64,000 bases of DNA, taken from CAZHZT01 sp964537285. GTDB taxonomy: Bacteria > Bacteroidota > Bacteroidia > Chitinophagales > Saprospiraceae. Position numbers and translations under genes: made by a program. The DNA lies in the NCBI GenBank assembly GCA_964537285.1, contig CAZHZT010000012.1, positions 1 through 64,000 on the forward strand, in the 5' to 3' direction. Positions 51,364 to 59,616 of the stretch are shown here, piece after piece. The notes under the pieces are model-generated. The model was not told the origin of the DNA and did no database searches. It worked only from the letters and a program-made list of their open reading frames with translations. How positions within the stretch are numbered: position 1 is the first letter of the stretch; the number at the start of each line of letters is the position of its first letter.

Positions 51364-52188
51364 GAGAACCATTCCAAGCGGATCTCTCCCTAACAATTTT
51401 GAGAATGCAGCATATTTCTCCGGCCAGGCCTTTTTCATGCGTTCCGGGAAAGTCAAAAACAGGACTGTTGCGACTTGAAAAGGATCTGCTTCGGGCAAGC
51501 CCATATATTCCAGGATGTATTCTTGAGTGTAAGGCCCCACAGCTTCGATCATCGGCCAGGAATCAGCTCCGATGCCTATGTCTGAAGCCGCCGGATGCTC
51601 TTCGCGGTATACTCCTGCCCATGCATAAAGGCCAATATTAAAAAACTTATCCGGCTGAAGGGTTCCGGACATCAGATGCTCCGCGGAAAAGATTAACACT
51701 CCGTCTTCTGCAAACAGCTCAACAGCATGTAAGGGTTCATAACGAGGAGTTGGAAAAGGATGAGGGTACACCACGATTTTCTCATAACTGTTCAATAAAT
51801 AATCTTCCTTTCCGAAAGTCAGCATTACAGCATTGAACGCAATTATCGCTTTGACATCTTCAGGGACAGCATCTCCGACCATGGCTTTAAAATCTTTGGC
51901 GATCATAAATAAAGCCAGGCGTTTGTGAAAGAGTTTTTTCTCATTTAAAAATAAGCGCTGATAAAAAGGGATATACTTATCCATGATATGAATTACCGGC
52001 AAATCCAGTTTTGGGGGGCGCCTTTGGTACCACCACCAATCAATTTGAGGGCTGAAGATATAAATGGCTGCCGATACCATAACGAACGGCACCATATACA
52101 TGCCATAGCTAGAGTCAAACTCCCATGCTAAATACAAAAATACCAATGCAGCCAGCACAAAGGGAATCAATAGAATTCTCGAAAGCAT
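51349..52188 (-). CDS. MtfA (M90)-like protein lacking the zinc motif
   Basis: A 279-residue protein. Two N-terminal membrane helices (about 5-22 and 33-48) are followed by an MtfA-like region (VKAIIAFNAVMLTFGKEDYLL, YEKIVVYPHPF). MtfA peptidases carry HExxH; at the corresponding place this protein reads FNIGLYAWAGVYREEHP and no HExxH exists anywhere. It is probably a non-catalytic relative, or the similarity is only partial. Confidence 0.6.
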   Translation of the reverse strand: MLSRILLIPFVLAALVFLYLAWEFDSSYGMYMVPFVMVSAAIYIFSPQIDWWWYQRRPPKLDLPVIHIMDKYIPFYQRLFLNEKKLFHKRLALFMIAKDFKAMVGDAVPEDVKAIIAFNAVMLTFGKEDYLLNSYEKIVVYPHPFPTPRYEPLHAVELFAEDGVLIFSAEHLMSGTLQPDKFFNIGLYAWAGVYREEHPAASDIGIGADSWPMIEAVGPYTQEYILEYMGLPEADPFQVATVLFLTFPERMKKAWPEKYAAFSKLLGRDPLGMVLTGNY

Positions 52189-52216
52189 ATTTTTTTAAAT
52201 TAATTTTTAAACTTTC

Positions 52217-52247
52217 TTGTACTTTTTACAAAAACAACATACCTTTG
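52217..52247 (+). promoter_or_regulatory. Promoter of tRNA-Phe
   Basis: TTG (52217-52219) and TACCTTTG (52240-52247), 20 bp apart, match the Bacteroidota -33/-7 pattern, 34 bp before the tRNA. Confidence 0.65.
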
Positions 52248-52281
52248 CAACCGCTTTGAAACTAAAGCAACAACCAATGGA

Positions 52282-52354
52282 GGTGCGGTAGCTCAGTTGG
52301 TAGAGCAAAGGACTGAAAATCCTTGTGTCGGCGGTTCGATTCCGTCCCGCACCA
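52282..52354 (+). tRNA. tRNA-Phe (GAA)
   Basis: A 73-nt cloverleaf. Acceptor GGTGCGG/CCGCACC, D-arm AGCTCAGTTGGTAGAGC, anticodon loop CTGAAAA with GAA, T-arm with GGTTCGATTCC. CCA is not encoded. Confidence 0.97.
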
Positions 52355-52365
52355 CTTCCAAACTT

Positions 52366-52401
52366 AAAGGTACATAGTTTTGTTAACTATGTACCTTTTT
52401 T
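52366..52401 (+). terminator. Terminator of tRNA-Phe
   Basis: AAAGGTACATAGTT pairs with AACTATGTACCTTT and is followed by a T-run. Confidence 0.85.
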
Positions 52402-52424
52402 TATATTTAGTAAGATGACTCAGC

Positions 52425-52593
52425 AGCAATGCGCGCTTTGGAAATCCAAAACTAAATCACGCCGCCTCGCGGCGATATTTTCTTTGAGTGGTGCCGAAAG
52501 GGCCATTTTGCTTTACAAAATGGCCCTTTCGGCACCACTCAAAAAAGAAGTTTCGCGCCGTAGGCGCGTTTATTCTCCAAAGCGAGAATCGCT
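52425..52593. repeat. MITE-like element with 16 bp TIRs and a central 28 bp hairpin
   Basis: Ends AGCAATGCGCGCTTTG / CAAAGCGAGAATCGCT. Inner GC-rich palindromes (CGCCGCCTCGCGGCG; CGCGCCGTAGGCGCG) surround a central hairpin (52482-52543, stem GTGGTGCCGAAAGGGCCA). Flanks GATGACTC and GATGGCTC resemble a target duplication. Related to 27641-27717. Confidence 0.7.
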
Positions 52594-52650
52594 GATGGCT
52601 CAAAAATCAAAAGAGCATCATCTTACTGTAGACCTTTAATCATCAAAGTT

Positions 52651-53136
52651 ATGTTTTTTTACGCTTATCTCGATACTCCAATGGGATTATTGGAAATCAT
52701 GTGCAGTGAGAAAGGACTGCGTTCTGTGAAAAAAGTGGAAAAACAAGAGAATGGCCGCTCGAAAAACGAGCTGGCAGAAAAAACCAAGCAGCAACTATTA
52801 GAATACTTTGATGGCAAAAGAGAGAATTTTGATGTACCTTTGGACTGGACGGGGGCATCTGCGTTTTACCGAAAGGTTTGGGAACAACTCCTCCGGATTC
52901 CTTACGGCCACACCACCACCTACAAGCGCATAGCGGAAACACTGGGCGATAAAAATGCCGTACGGGCAGTTGGCCTGGCAAACCGCAACAACCCTATAGC
53001 CGTTATAGTACCATGTCATCGCGTTGTAGCTAAAAATGGAGATTTGCAGGGCTACTTCTATGGCCTCGATACCAAAAGAATGCTGCTCGAACTGGAAAAT
53101 CCGCTTAGCTTCGCGAGACAGGGAGAACTTTTTTAA
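52651..53136 (+). CDS. ogt: Methylated-DNA-[protein]-cysteine S-methyltransferase
   Basis: A 161-residue MGMT. The active site IVPCHRVV has Cys122, and the helix-turn-helix region IPYGHTTTYKRIAETLGD precedes it. It removes methyl groups from O6-methylguanine in a suicide reaction. Short N-terminal domain, Ogt type rather than Ada. A small membrane protein gene follows 20 bp downstream. Confidence 0.95.
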   Translation: MFFYAYLDTPMGLLEIMCSEKGLRSVKKVEKQENGRSKNELAEKTKQQLLEYFDGKRENFDVPLDWTGASAFYRKVWEQLLRIPYGHTTTYKRIAETLGDKNAVRAVGLANRNNPIAVIVPCHRVVAKNGDLQGYFYGLDTKRMLLELENPLSFARQGELF

Positions 53137-53156
53137 ATAAAAAAAAACGGTTACGT

Positions 53157-53369
53157 ATGAATAAGAACATGGCTTTTTTCCTGGGAACAATATTCGCTAT
53201 TTTAGTCGTTCTGTTAGTGATTGCAATGGTCACTAAGCAATGGCAGGTTCTTTTTATCCTTGTCGCAGCAGTACCTATAATAATTGTTGCCCAAACCATT
53301 GGAATCCTTCAACACTCAGACCCTAAAGCCGATGAAAAAACATTTGACGATTGGTATGATAAGAAATAA
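53157..53369 (+). CDS. Small two-helix membrane protein
   Basis: A 70-residue protein with two hydrophobic helices (about 5-25 and 29-50) and an acidic tail (DPKADEKTFDDWYDKK). No named family was recognised. The last three sense codons and stop are part of a perfect palindrome. Confidence 0.6.
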   Translation: MNKNMAFFLGTIFAILVVLLVIAMVTKQWQVLFILVAAVPIIIVAQTIGILQHSDPKADEKTFDDWYDKK

Positions 53370-53413
53370 AAAAAGCAGCAGGCGCGCCTGCTGCTTTTTT
53401 TATTTCTTATCAT
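53356..53413. terminator. Perfect 58 bp palindrome reaching into the CDS end
   Basis: 29 bp perfect arms with no loop, centred on GGCGCGCC. The core GCAGCAGGCGCGCCTGCTGC with A/T runs is a terminator. The outer part repeats, inverted, the last bases of the small membrane protein gene. Confidence 0.88.
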
Positions 53414-53428
53414 GCGAAAGTGACTAAA

Positions 53429-53500
53429 GGGTGTGTTTCATTTTGTCGCTATTCCAAAGAAAACACTTTCTCAGGAACAGCGACAAAATGAAATACACCC
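53429..53500 (-). terminator. Hairpin downstream of thrS
   Basis: GGGTGTGTTTCATTTTGTCG pairs with CGACAAAATGAAATACACCC (one mismatch) across about 30 bases, just after the thrS stop codon. Confidence 0.6.
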
Positions 53501-53504
53501 GTGA

Positions 53505-55430
53505 TTAAAGGCCTGCTTCTTTTTTAAAGAAGCTTGCAAATTCCTCAATACTCATAGCTCCTATATCGCCTTCACCCTGACGACGGACGGATACGGTTTT
53601 GGCTTCCTGTTCATTATCTCCAATAATGAGCATGAAAGGAATGCGCTTAAGTTCTGTCTCGCGGATTTTTTTACCGATGGTCTCATTACGATCATCTACA
53701 AAACCGCGAATATCCTCGGCAGCAAGGGCCGTTTCTACCTCTTTCGCATATTCTACCTGCTTCTCGCCAATAGGCAAGATGGCAAACTGATCAGGGGTTA
53801 GCCAAAGCGGGAATTTACCGGCACAGTGCTCCGTAAGTACGCCAATGAAACGCTCCATAGACCCAAAAGGAGCCCGGTGGATCATCACTGGGCGGTGTGG
53901 CTGATTATCGGCCCCGGTATATTCTAATTCGAAGCGCTCCGGTAAGTTGTAATCCACCTGGATGGTTCCCAATTGCCAGGAGCGACCAAGGGCATCCTTC
54001 ACCATGAAATCCAGTTTAGGACCATAGAAAGCGGCTTCGCCGTAAGCGGTAACCGTTCTTAGGTTTACTTCCTGGGTAGCTTCAATAATGGCGCGTTCGG
54101 CTTTTTCCCAATTCTCATTAGAACCGATGTACTTCTCCGGATTATCCGGATCGCGAAGTGAAATTTGAGCGGTATAATCCTCGAATCCTAAGCGATCAAG
54201 CACATGAGTAGTCAAATCAAGGACATTCAGAAACTCTCCTTTTACCTGATCCGGCGTACAAAAAATATGCGCATCATCTTGTGTAAAACCACGCACACGG
54301 GTTAGCCCGTGGAGCTCTCCGCTTTGTTCGTAGCGATAAACCGTGCCAAACTCCGCGATACGAATAGGCAGATCGCGGTAAGAATGCGGTTTATTGCCAA
54401 AGATTTCGCAATGGTGTGGGCAATTCATTGGTTTGAGCAAGAACTCCTCCCCTTCTTTTGGCGTGTTGATAGGCTGGAAGCTATCCTCACCATATTTGGC
54501 ATAGTGGCCTGAAGTTACGTAAAGATCCTTTTTACCCAGATGAGGAGTAATAACGGGTTGATAACCACGCTTAATTTGTTCTTTTTTAAGAAAATCCTCC
54601 AATCTTGTGCGCAGGGCTGTTCCTTTCGGCAACCAGATGGGCAATCCTGCTCCTACCCTTTCAGAGAACATGAATAATTCGAGTTCCGCGCCCAATTTAC
54701 GGTGATCGCGTTTTTTAGCTTCTTCCAGTAATTCGAGGTATTCGGTGAGTTCTTTCTTTTTAGGAAAGGTAATGCCATAGAGACGAGTAAGCTGTTTGCG
54801 CGTTTCATCGCCTCTCCAATAAGCACCGGCTACCTTCATCAATTTCACGGCTTTGATTTTGCCGGTATCCGGAATATGCGGCCCTTTACAAAGATCAACG
54901 AAACTCCCTTGCTTGTAGAAGGTGATCTTCCCATCTTCCAAATCCCGGATCAGCTCAATTTTATATTCGTCGCCTTTTTCATTAAAATAATTCAACGCAT
55001 CTTCCTTGGCCACTTCGGTACGCACATATTCATTTTTCTCCTTAGCCAATTCCTGCATTTTCTTTTCAATCTTGCCAAAATCCTTTTCACTGATCACATG
55101 ATCACCCGGATCAACATCGTAGTAGAAGCCATTTTCGATAGCCGGGCCAATACCAAATTTGGTCCCCGGATAAAGAGCTTCCAATGCCTCAGCCATTAGG
55201 TGTGCAGACGAATGCCAGAAGGTCGCTTTTCCATCATCATCATTCCAGGTGAGCAAGGCAATTTCGGCATCCTGATGTATAGGCCGGTTGGCATCCCAGA
55301 CTTCGCCGTTGATCTTGGCAGAGAGTACGTTTCGGGCAAGGCCTTCACTGATCGATTTGGCAATCTCCATGGCCGTTGTCCCATCTTCATATTGACGGAC
55401 TTTACCGTCGGGGAATGTTATGTTGATCAT
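53505..55430 (-). CDS. thrS: Threonyl-tRNA synthetase
   Basis: A 641-residue class II synthetase. N-terminal TGS domain (1-60), editing domain with HSSAHLMAEALE, catalytic core with MNCPHHCEIF (zinc ligand Cys), and C-terminal anticodon-binding domain (about 545-641). Full length. The ATG at 55430 gives the standard start MINITFPDG. Confidence 0.97.
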   Translation of the reverse strand: MINITFPDGKVRQYEDGTTAMEIAKSISEGLARNVLSAKINGEVWDANRPIHQDAEIALLTWNDDDGKATFWHSSAHLMAEALEALYPGTKFGIGPAIENGFYYDVDPGDHVISEKDFGKIEKKMQELAKEKNEYVRTEVAKEDALNYFNEKGDEYKIELIRDLEDGKITFYKQGSFVDLCKGPHIPDTGKIKAVKLMKVAGAYWRGDETRKQLTRLYGITFPKKKELTEYLELLEEAKKRDHRKLGAELELFMFSERVGAGLPIWLPKGTALRTRLEDFLKKEQIKRGYQPVITPHLGKKDLYVTSGHYAKYGEDSFQPINTPKEGEEFLLKPMNCPHHCEIFGNKPHSYRDLPIRIAEFGTVYRYEQSGELHGLTRVRGFTQDDAHIFCTPDQVKGEFLNVLDLTTHVLDRLGFEDYTAQISLRDPDNPEKYIGSNENWEKAERAIIEATQEVNLRTVTAYGEAAFYGPKLDFMVKDALGRSWQLGTIQVDYNLPERFELEYTGADNQPHRPVMIHRAPFGSMERFIGVLTEHCAGKFPLWLTPDQFAILPIGEKQVEYAKEVETALAAEDIRGFVDDRNETIGKKIRETELKRIPFMLIIGDNEQEAKTVSVRRQGEGDIGAMSIEEFASFFKKEAGL

Positions 55431-55477
55431 TTTTTAGCGTGCGTTAGTAGTTTTGTATTATGGCTAATTTAAGGATG

Positions 55478-55485
55478 CAAAGTTA
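55478..55485 (-). promoter_or_regulatory. -7 element of thrS
   Basis: On the minus strand TAACTTTG matches TAnnTTTG, about 48 bp before the start codon. No -33 TTTG is evident. Confidence 0.5.
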
Positions 55486-55523
55486 GTTTTTTTATGTATT
55501 TTTATGGAAATACATGGTGAAAA

Positions 55524-55823
55524 ATGAATAAAGAATATATTGTTCAGTTGCTTAAGCAAAAGAAAAACCTGTTAAAAGAGAGGTTTAACATCATTCAGTT
55601 AGGGCTATTCGGGAGTTATTCTACTGGAAACCACCATCCAGACAGTGACATTGATATTGTATTTGAGGTAGCACCTGGAAAATATCTTGGTCTCAAAGAA
55701 ATGGATGAATTGGAAAAGTTTATAAAAAATCTTATCTCTGTAAACAAAGTAGACTTAGTAAATAAGAAGTACATGAATCCGATTATTGAAAAAAATATGC
55801 AAAAAAGTGTAATATATGTATGA
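55524..55823 (+). CDS. MNT-type minimal nucleotidyltransferase (MntA-like antitoxin)
   Basis: A 99-residue protein. GLFGSYSTGNHHPDSDIDIVFE is the GSx10DxD catalytic motif of MNT nucleotidyltransferases, with a third Asp in VNKVDLV. In HEPN-MNT toxin-antitoxin pairs the MNT protein AMPylates and silences the HEPN RNase. The partner begins at 55816, overlapping by 8 bp, but is cut short. Confidence 0.9.
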   Translation: MNKEYIVQLLKQKKNLLKERFNIIQLGLFGSYSTGNHHPDSDIDIVFEVAPGKYLGLKEMDELEKFIKNLISVNKVDLVNKKYMNPIIEKNMQKSVIYV

Positions 55824-55899
55824 GGAGAAAAATCTTGTTTACATATTGACCATGCTTGAGGCAATTGAAAAGATTTTGGTTCTACATGATTTCATTTAG
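55816..55899 (+). pseudogene. Truncated HEPN (DUF86) toxin partner
   Basis: ATG at 55816 opens a 27-codon frame starting MYEEKNLVYILTMLEAIEKI and ending at TAG 55897-55899. Its start resembles the first helix of DUF86/HEPN proteins (LxxMLEAIEKI) and it overlaps the MNT gene in the usual way. The catalytic RxxxxH region is absent and nothing downstream to 56371 looks like the missing part. Confidence 0.7.
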
Positions 55900-56010
55900 T
55901 AGATGTTTTAAGAACAAAAGCTGACTGTTAGATCTGCCTGATCGTAGCCCCATGTCCTCTCGGGGAAAAGATTATTCTGCCTCATTGCTTCCGTGTAGCG
56001 GCAGCATCAA

Positions 56011-56175
56011 TGTCGTCAACTTAAGCGCTTTATAGCCCGGCACTTAAGTGCCGAGGAAATATTCGTCAGATTGGGCTTTAGCCCTTCTATTATTAATGGG
56101 CTAAAGCCCCGATAAATCTTAATACTACACCTGGCGCTAAAGCGCCAGGCAAGGAGAAAGCTTAAGTTGACGACA
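56011..56175. mobile_element. 165 bp MITE-like element with 16 bp perfect TIRs
   Basis: TGTCGTCAACTTAAGC (56011-56026) and its exact reverse complement (56160-56175) bracket a row of short palindromes: CGGCACTTAAGTGCCG, GGGCTTTAGCCC, GGGCTAAAGCCC and CCTGGCGCTAAAGCGCCAGG. No reading frame. The surrounding 55900-56371 holds further short inverted motifs (for example CTTCCGCTACGCGGAAG) and no gene. Confidence 0.65.
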
Positions 56176-56371
56176 CTGAGTGGTAGCCTACAAAACAAGA
56201 GCAATAACCTATAATGTGCTTCCGCTACGCGGAAGTTGATCCCTATATCTTATAACCCTGGGAGAACCCAGGGCTACGATCAGACAGGCCTAACGGCCAG
56301 CTTTAAGGGCTTCCTAAATCAATTTTGACCAAATCAAATCATCCAGAGCCAATATTTTTATTTACTAGACT

Positions 56372-59300
56372 TTATTCTTTTTTAAAGACTTCTCCTACTT
56401 TTTCTGTTAAATCCTCTACTAAACTAGGCTCCTTCTCAGGGATGTGAGGCAAGGAATTGGTTTCCTCCCCATTCACCAACAAACTAAGCCAAATGCGCTT
56501 TTGGCCGGGCGCGGGAGCAAGTACATCTCCACCTACATGGAAAGTAGCGTATAACTCTGTGCAGATCTGCAATTCCGCTTCGACGGGGGTGTGGTTGACC
56601 GCCAATTCCATATTTTCCTTATCTGTTTCATTTTTAATAATCCCCGTTCCAAAAACGGTAACGATAAAGCCATCACCATCTTCAGAAACCAGCGAATACA
56701 TAAGGCGTCTTTCTTTTTGAGTAACGTCCCCGTCGGCATAAACCTGAATGAGATGCATGGTGCGCTCCATGGCCTGGCTGATGCGGCCAATTGTTTGGCG
56801 GAGATCAAAATCGGTGAGCTTGCCTTCGGAGACATATTGGCTTTGAATGTAAGTGCTGTTGAGATTTAGTTCCCAGACAAAACTGGTGAAAGCCGTTTGC
56901 ACCTGGACCAAATCAGCCATTGCGCGCTGTATACGTTCGAGAGGATCTTTTAAAAATTGCGTGATAATGGCTGCCAGTCCACCCAAGCCCGTCAATGCTC
57001 CCGTAACACGCCCACCCAGCTCATCGCTAATGATGGAAATAGAGACGCCCCCAAGAATGAGAATCACACCTATAGCAAAAGTAGCTGTGTTCAGAGATTG
57101 CAATAAGCGCATGGTTTTTTTGGCATTATCTACGGCTTCGTTCAACAAGATAGAGGCCTCTTCACTTCTCGCTTTTGAAGGTTTCAAGTAATACTCTGAG
57201 AGTAGTTCCTGCCGTGCATCCCGCTCCCGCTCCTCCCCGGTCACGGTTCGCACTAAGGCATCCACGGCTACCCTACCGCCGATATTGCCGAGTATTTTCA
57301 CCAGGTTCTCGCGAATATCTACGTTTTCCTCCAGAGGTAAGCGCTTGCTAAGCGGTTCGATGGCCAGGCGTTCGAGTTGTTTTTTTATCTCTTCGTAGGC
57401 TTCCCGATTATCCTCGAAGTACCAATCATCACTCATTTCACTGAGGATTTCGGTGATCCATTTTTGAACGGCGATATCGCGCTCTTCCAGTTCATCTTTT
57501 TGCAATTGGGACAGGATGGAGTCCGCCAATTCAAAGACGACCTCTGGTTTAAGTTCCCCATCGGATTTGCGCATATTTTCCTCCTGAATACCGATTAAGT
57601 CACCGTAGACTTTAGATCGTTCCCGTTGTGCATAACACCATTTGTAGAGCGATTCGATGGTGTGCTGGTTGTACTCATCTTTGGTGAGTTTACCGTCGTG
57701 AAAAACTCGTTGAATAACCGGGTCCTCCTGATCTTCCAACACTTGAAGTCTCACGTGTTTTTTAACATCTTCATTTTTGGCGATATCCTGCCGGTTATTC
57801 AATAAATTGATCAAGGCGGAGACAGCAGCTGAGTTTTGCCGCGCTTTTTGAGCCGCCCGATCCACCATAGGACCGTACTGATTGCTGGCTACCCAGAGAA
57901 TGCATTGCTGTAGTATAGTCTTTAAAGCGGCCTCACTACCGAATTCCACTGCATTCGCCATCATTTCACTGGCCTGCTCTTCATTTTGCCCGACGGCTTT
58001 GATCAGATCATCCAATTGTTGTTTGATCGCCGCAGATTTCCGTTTCAGGAATTTACTGGCTTCTGTTCGATAGGGTTCATTCCCATATTGAACTACGGCC
58101 AGCAAAACCGGGAGCAAATCTTTGTGATTTGGGCGGCTCTGGCTATCCCAGGTAGCTTCCAGCAAGCGAGGAATTTGAAGTAAAAACTTGCCTTTTTCTT
58201 TTGGAGTGAACGATATATTCTCTAACAATAAAAGAATGATCCTTTCTTTATAAACGCGTCGGATGAGCTTAAAAGTTTCTACACCGGCCTGCGGCTCTTT
58301 ACTGTTCTCCATATAACGGAGATATTTGAAAAGGCCATCCTCATGCGGCTCCAGAAACTTAGCCGCATTTTCCCGAACCATCATTTCATCATGCTTGAGC
58401 GATTTAAGCAGATTCCGCAGGATGTTATGTTGATTCGTTTTACTAGTATTCCACCGATCTTCCAGATCATCAAAAAAAAGCATCAGCTTGCCGCGCTCCC
58501 CTGAAGGCGGGCTATCCGGCTCAAGCAAATAAGCAAAAGCATCATCGGCAGTAAGAATGGTAGTGATGGTTTCCAGGCACTTCTGCATGCCTGTCCGGGT
58601 ACCAGACTCCGGTAAAAACCGAAATAAAGCTTCGTACAATTGCTTCCGAACGCTGGATTCTGAAGGGATTTGCTCATTGTATTCCAGCAAGAACTCAAAA
58701 GCCTCCTTGTATTTATGAGGATGCGCTTCAAATTCCGTATCGAATCGCTCCAATCGATAGCTGAGCAAGCGATAGGTTGTCAGTTTATGATTGTTGCGGT
58801 ATAATCTCGATTTAAAATAAGCCTCTCTATCCTCCTGAAAGCCCCCCCAGATTTCTTTATTGTATAAAAAATAAGCCTTCCAGTAATCACTGAGGTTGCA
58901 ATTGAAGAAGCGCTCGATGCGGTCTTCGTCATCGTGATTGATGCGAATCAATGTTTGCAAAAGCGCATCCAGCACAAACTTTTTCTGCTTCCACACCAAG
59001 GGGATGCTTTCATCCCCGCTCGCCTCCCAGAACTCCGACCAGCTCCCCTGGCCGAATTCACCTGCCACAAACCAAAGGGCATTGACCGCGCTTTCCCAGT
59101 CCGGATCGGGGGTGAAGCCTATTTCTTGCAAATGATACAGCAAAGTAGCTCCCTCTTTAAGGATGGCCCAATCCTTAGGCTCCGCCGGTTCATTTTTGGA
59201 GACGGTCTTGAGCATTTCCAGCACTTCTTCTACCAAATCGTTGTTATCCCCCTCAAAATCCCTCATGAGTTGCTCAAACAATTGGGGCTCGGGTGCTTCG

Positions 59301-59392
59301 TAAAAGCTGGCGTTCTTGCCGATGGAGTTCTCGGCAGAGATGAGAAGTTTTTTCCAGATGGGGTGGTCGATGAGGGTGGTGGCGTTGCTCAT
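56372..59392 (-). CDS. Large alpha-helical repeat protein with a membrane module
   Basis: A protein of about 1006 residues. Residues 1-740 are helical with HEAT/ARM-like repeats (for example EENVDIRENLVKILGNIGGR VAVDALV). Near 765-815 are two membrane helices (FAIGVILILGGVSISIISDE; VTGALTGLGGLAAIITQFL). A conserved-looking helical segment (DPLERIQRAMADLVQVQTAF) and a small beta-rich C-terminal domain follow. I cannot name the family. It lies beside the FGE/CHAT/nSTAND genes, and HEAT-membrane proteins recur in such conflict loci. An upstream in-frame ATG (59497) exists; 59392 gives MSNATTLIDHP. Confidence 0.65.
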   Translation of the reverse strand: MSNATTLIDHPIWKKLLISAENSIGKNASFYEAPEPQLFEQLMRDFEGDNNDLVEEVLEMLKTVSKNEPAEPKDWAILKEGATLLYHLQEIGFTPDPDWESAVNALWFVAGEFGQGSWSEFWEASGDESIPLVWKQKKFVLDALLQTLIRINHDDEDRIERFFNCNLSDYWKAYFLYNKEIWGGFQEDREAYFKSRLYRNNHKLTTYRLLSYRLERFDTEFEAHPHKYKEAFEFLLEYNEQIPSESSVRKQLYEALFRFLPESGTRTGMQKCLETITTILTADDAFAYLLEPDSPPSGERGKLMLFFDDLEDRWNTSKTNQHNILRNLLKSLKHDEMMVRENAAKFLEPHEDGLFKYLRYMENSKEPQAGVETFKLIRRVYKERIILLLLENISFTPKEKGKFLLQIPRLLEATWDSQSRPNHKDLLPVLLAVVQYGNEPYRTEASKFLKRKSAAIKQQLDDLIKAVGQNEEQASEMMANAVEFGSEAALKTILQQCILWVASNQYGPMVDRAAQKARQNSAAVSALINLLNNRQDIAKNEDVKKHVRLQVLEDQEDPVIQRVFHDGKLTKDEYNQHTIESLYKWCYAQRERSKVYGDLIGIQEENMRKSDGELKPEVVFELADSILSQLQKDELEERDIAVQKWITEILSEMSDDWYFEDNREAYEEIKKQLERLAIEPLSKRLPLEENVDIRENLVKILGNIGGRVAVDALVRTVTGEERERDARQELLSEYYLKPSKARSEEASILLNEAVDNAKKTMRLLQSLNTATFAIGVILILGGVSISIISDELGGRVTGALTGLGGLAAIITQFLKDPLERIQRAMADLVQVQTAFTSFVWELNLNSTYIQSQYVSEGKLTDFDLRQTIGRISQAMERTMHLIQVYADGDVTQKERRLMYSLVSEDGDGFIVTVFGTGIIKNETDKENMELAVNHTPVEAELQICTELYATFHVGGDVLAPAPGQKRIWLSLLVNGEETNSLPHIPEKEPSLVEDLTEKVGEVFKKE

Positions 59393-59539
59393 AGTTGGTG
59401 GCTTTTGAAATTTAATTTTGGGTAAGATAAGGAGAATGTGGAAAAAGAGAAAGGGGGACGTTGGGATTAGAACTGGTTTCCTGCTTTTTCGTTGCAAAAA
59501 GAAGATTGACCCAACCCCAAAATGCCCGTACTACCCCCC

Positions 59540-59558
59540 CCACCGCCTCCGGCGGTGG
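59540..59558. repeat. GC-rich hairpin downstream of the FGE gene
   Basis: CCACCGCC-TCC-GGCGGTGG, an 8 bp GC-only stem with a 3-base loop, about 60 bp past the FGE stop codon. In DGR loci a short GC-rich hairpin follows the variable region; alternatively it is a terminator. Confidence 0.6.
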
Positions 59559-59616
59559 CGTGCTTCTCAAAATACCCCAAAAAAAACCAAAGGGTAAAAG
59601 GGTAAAAGGGCAGAGG

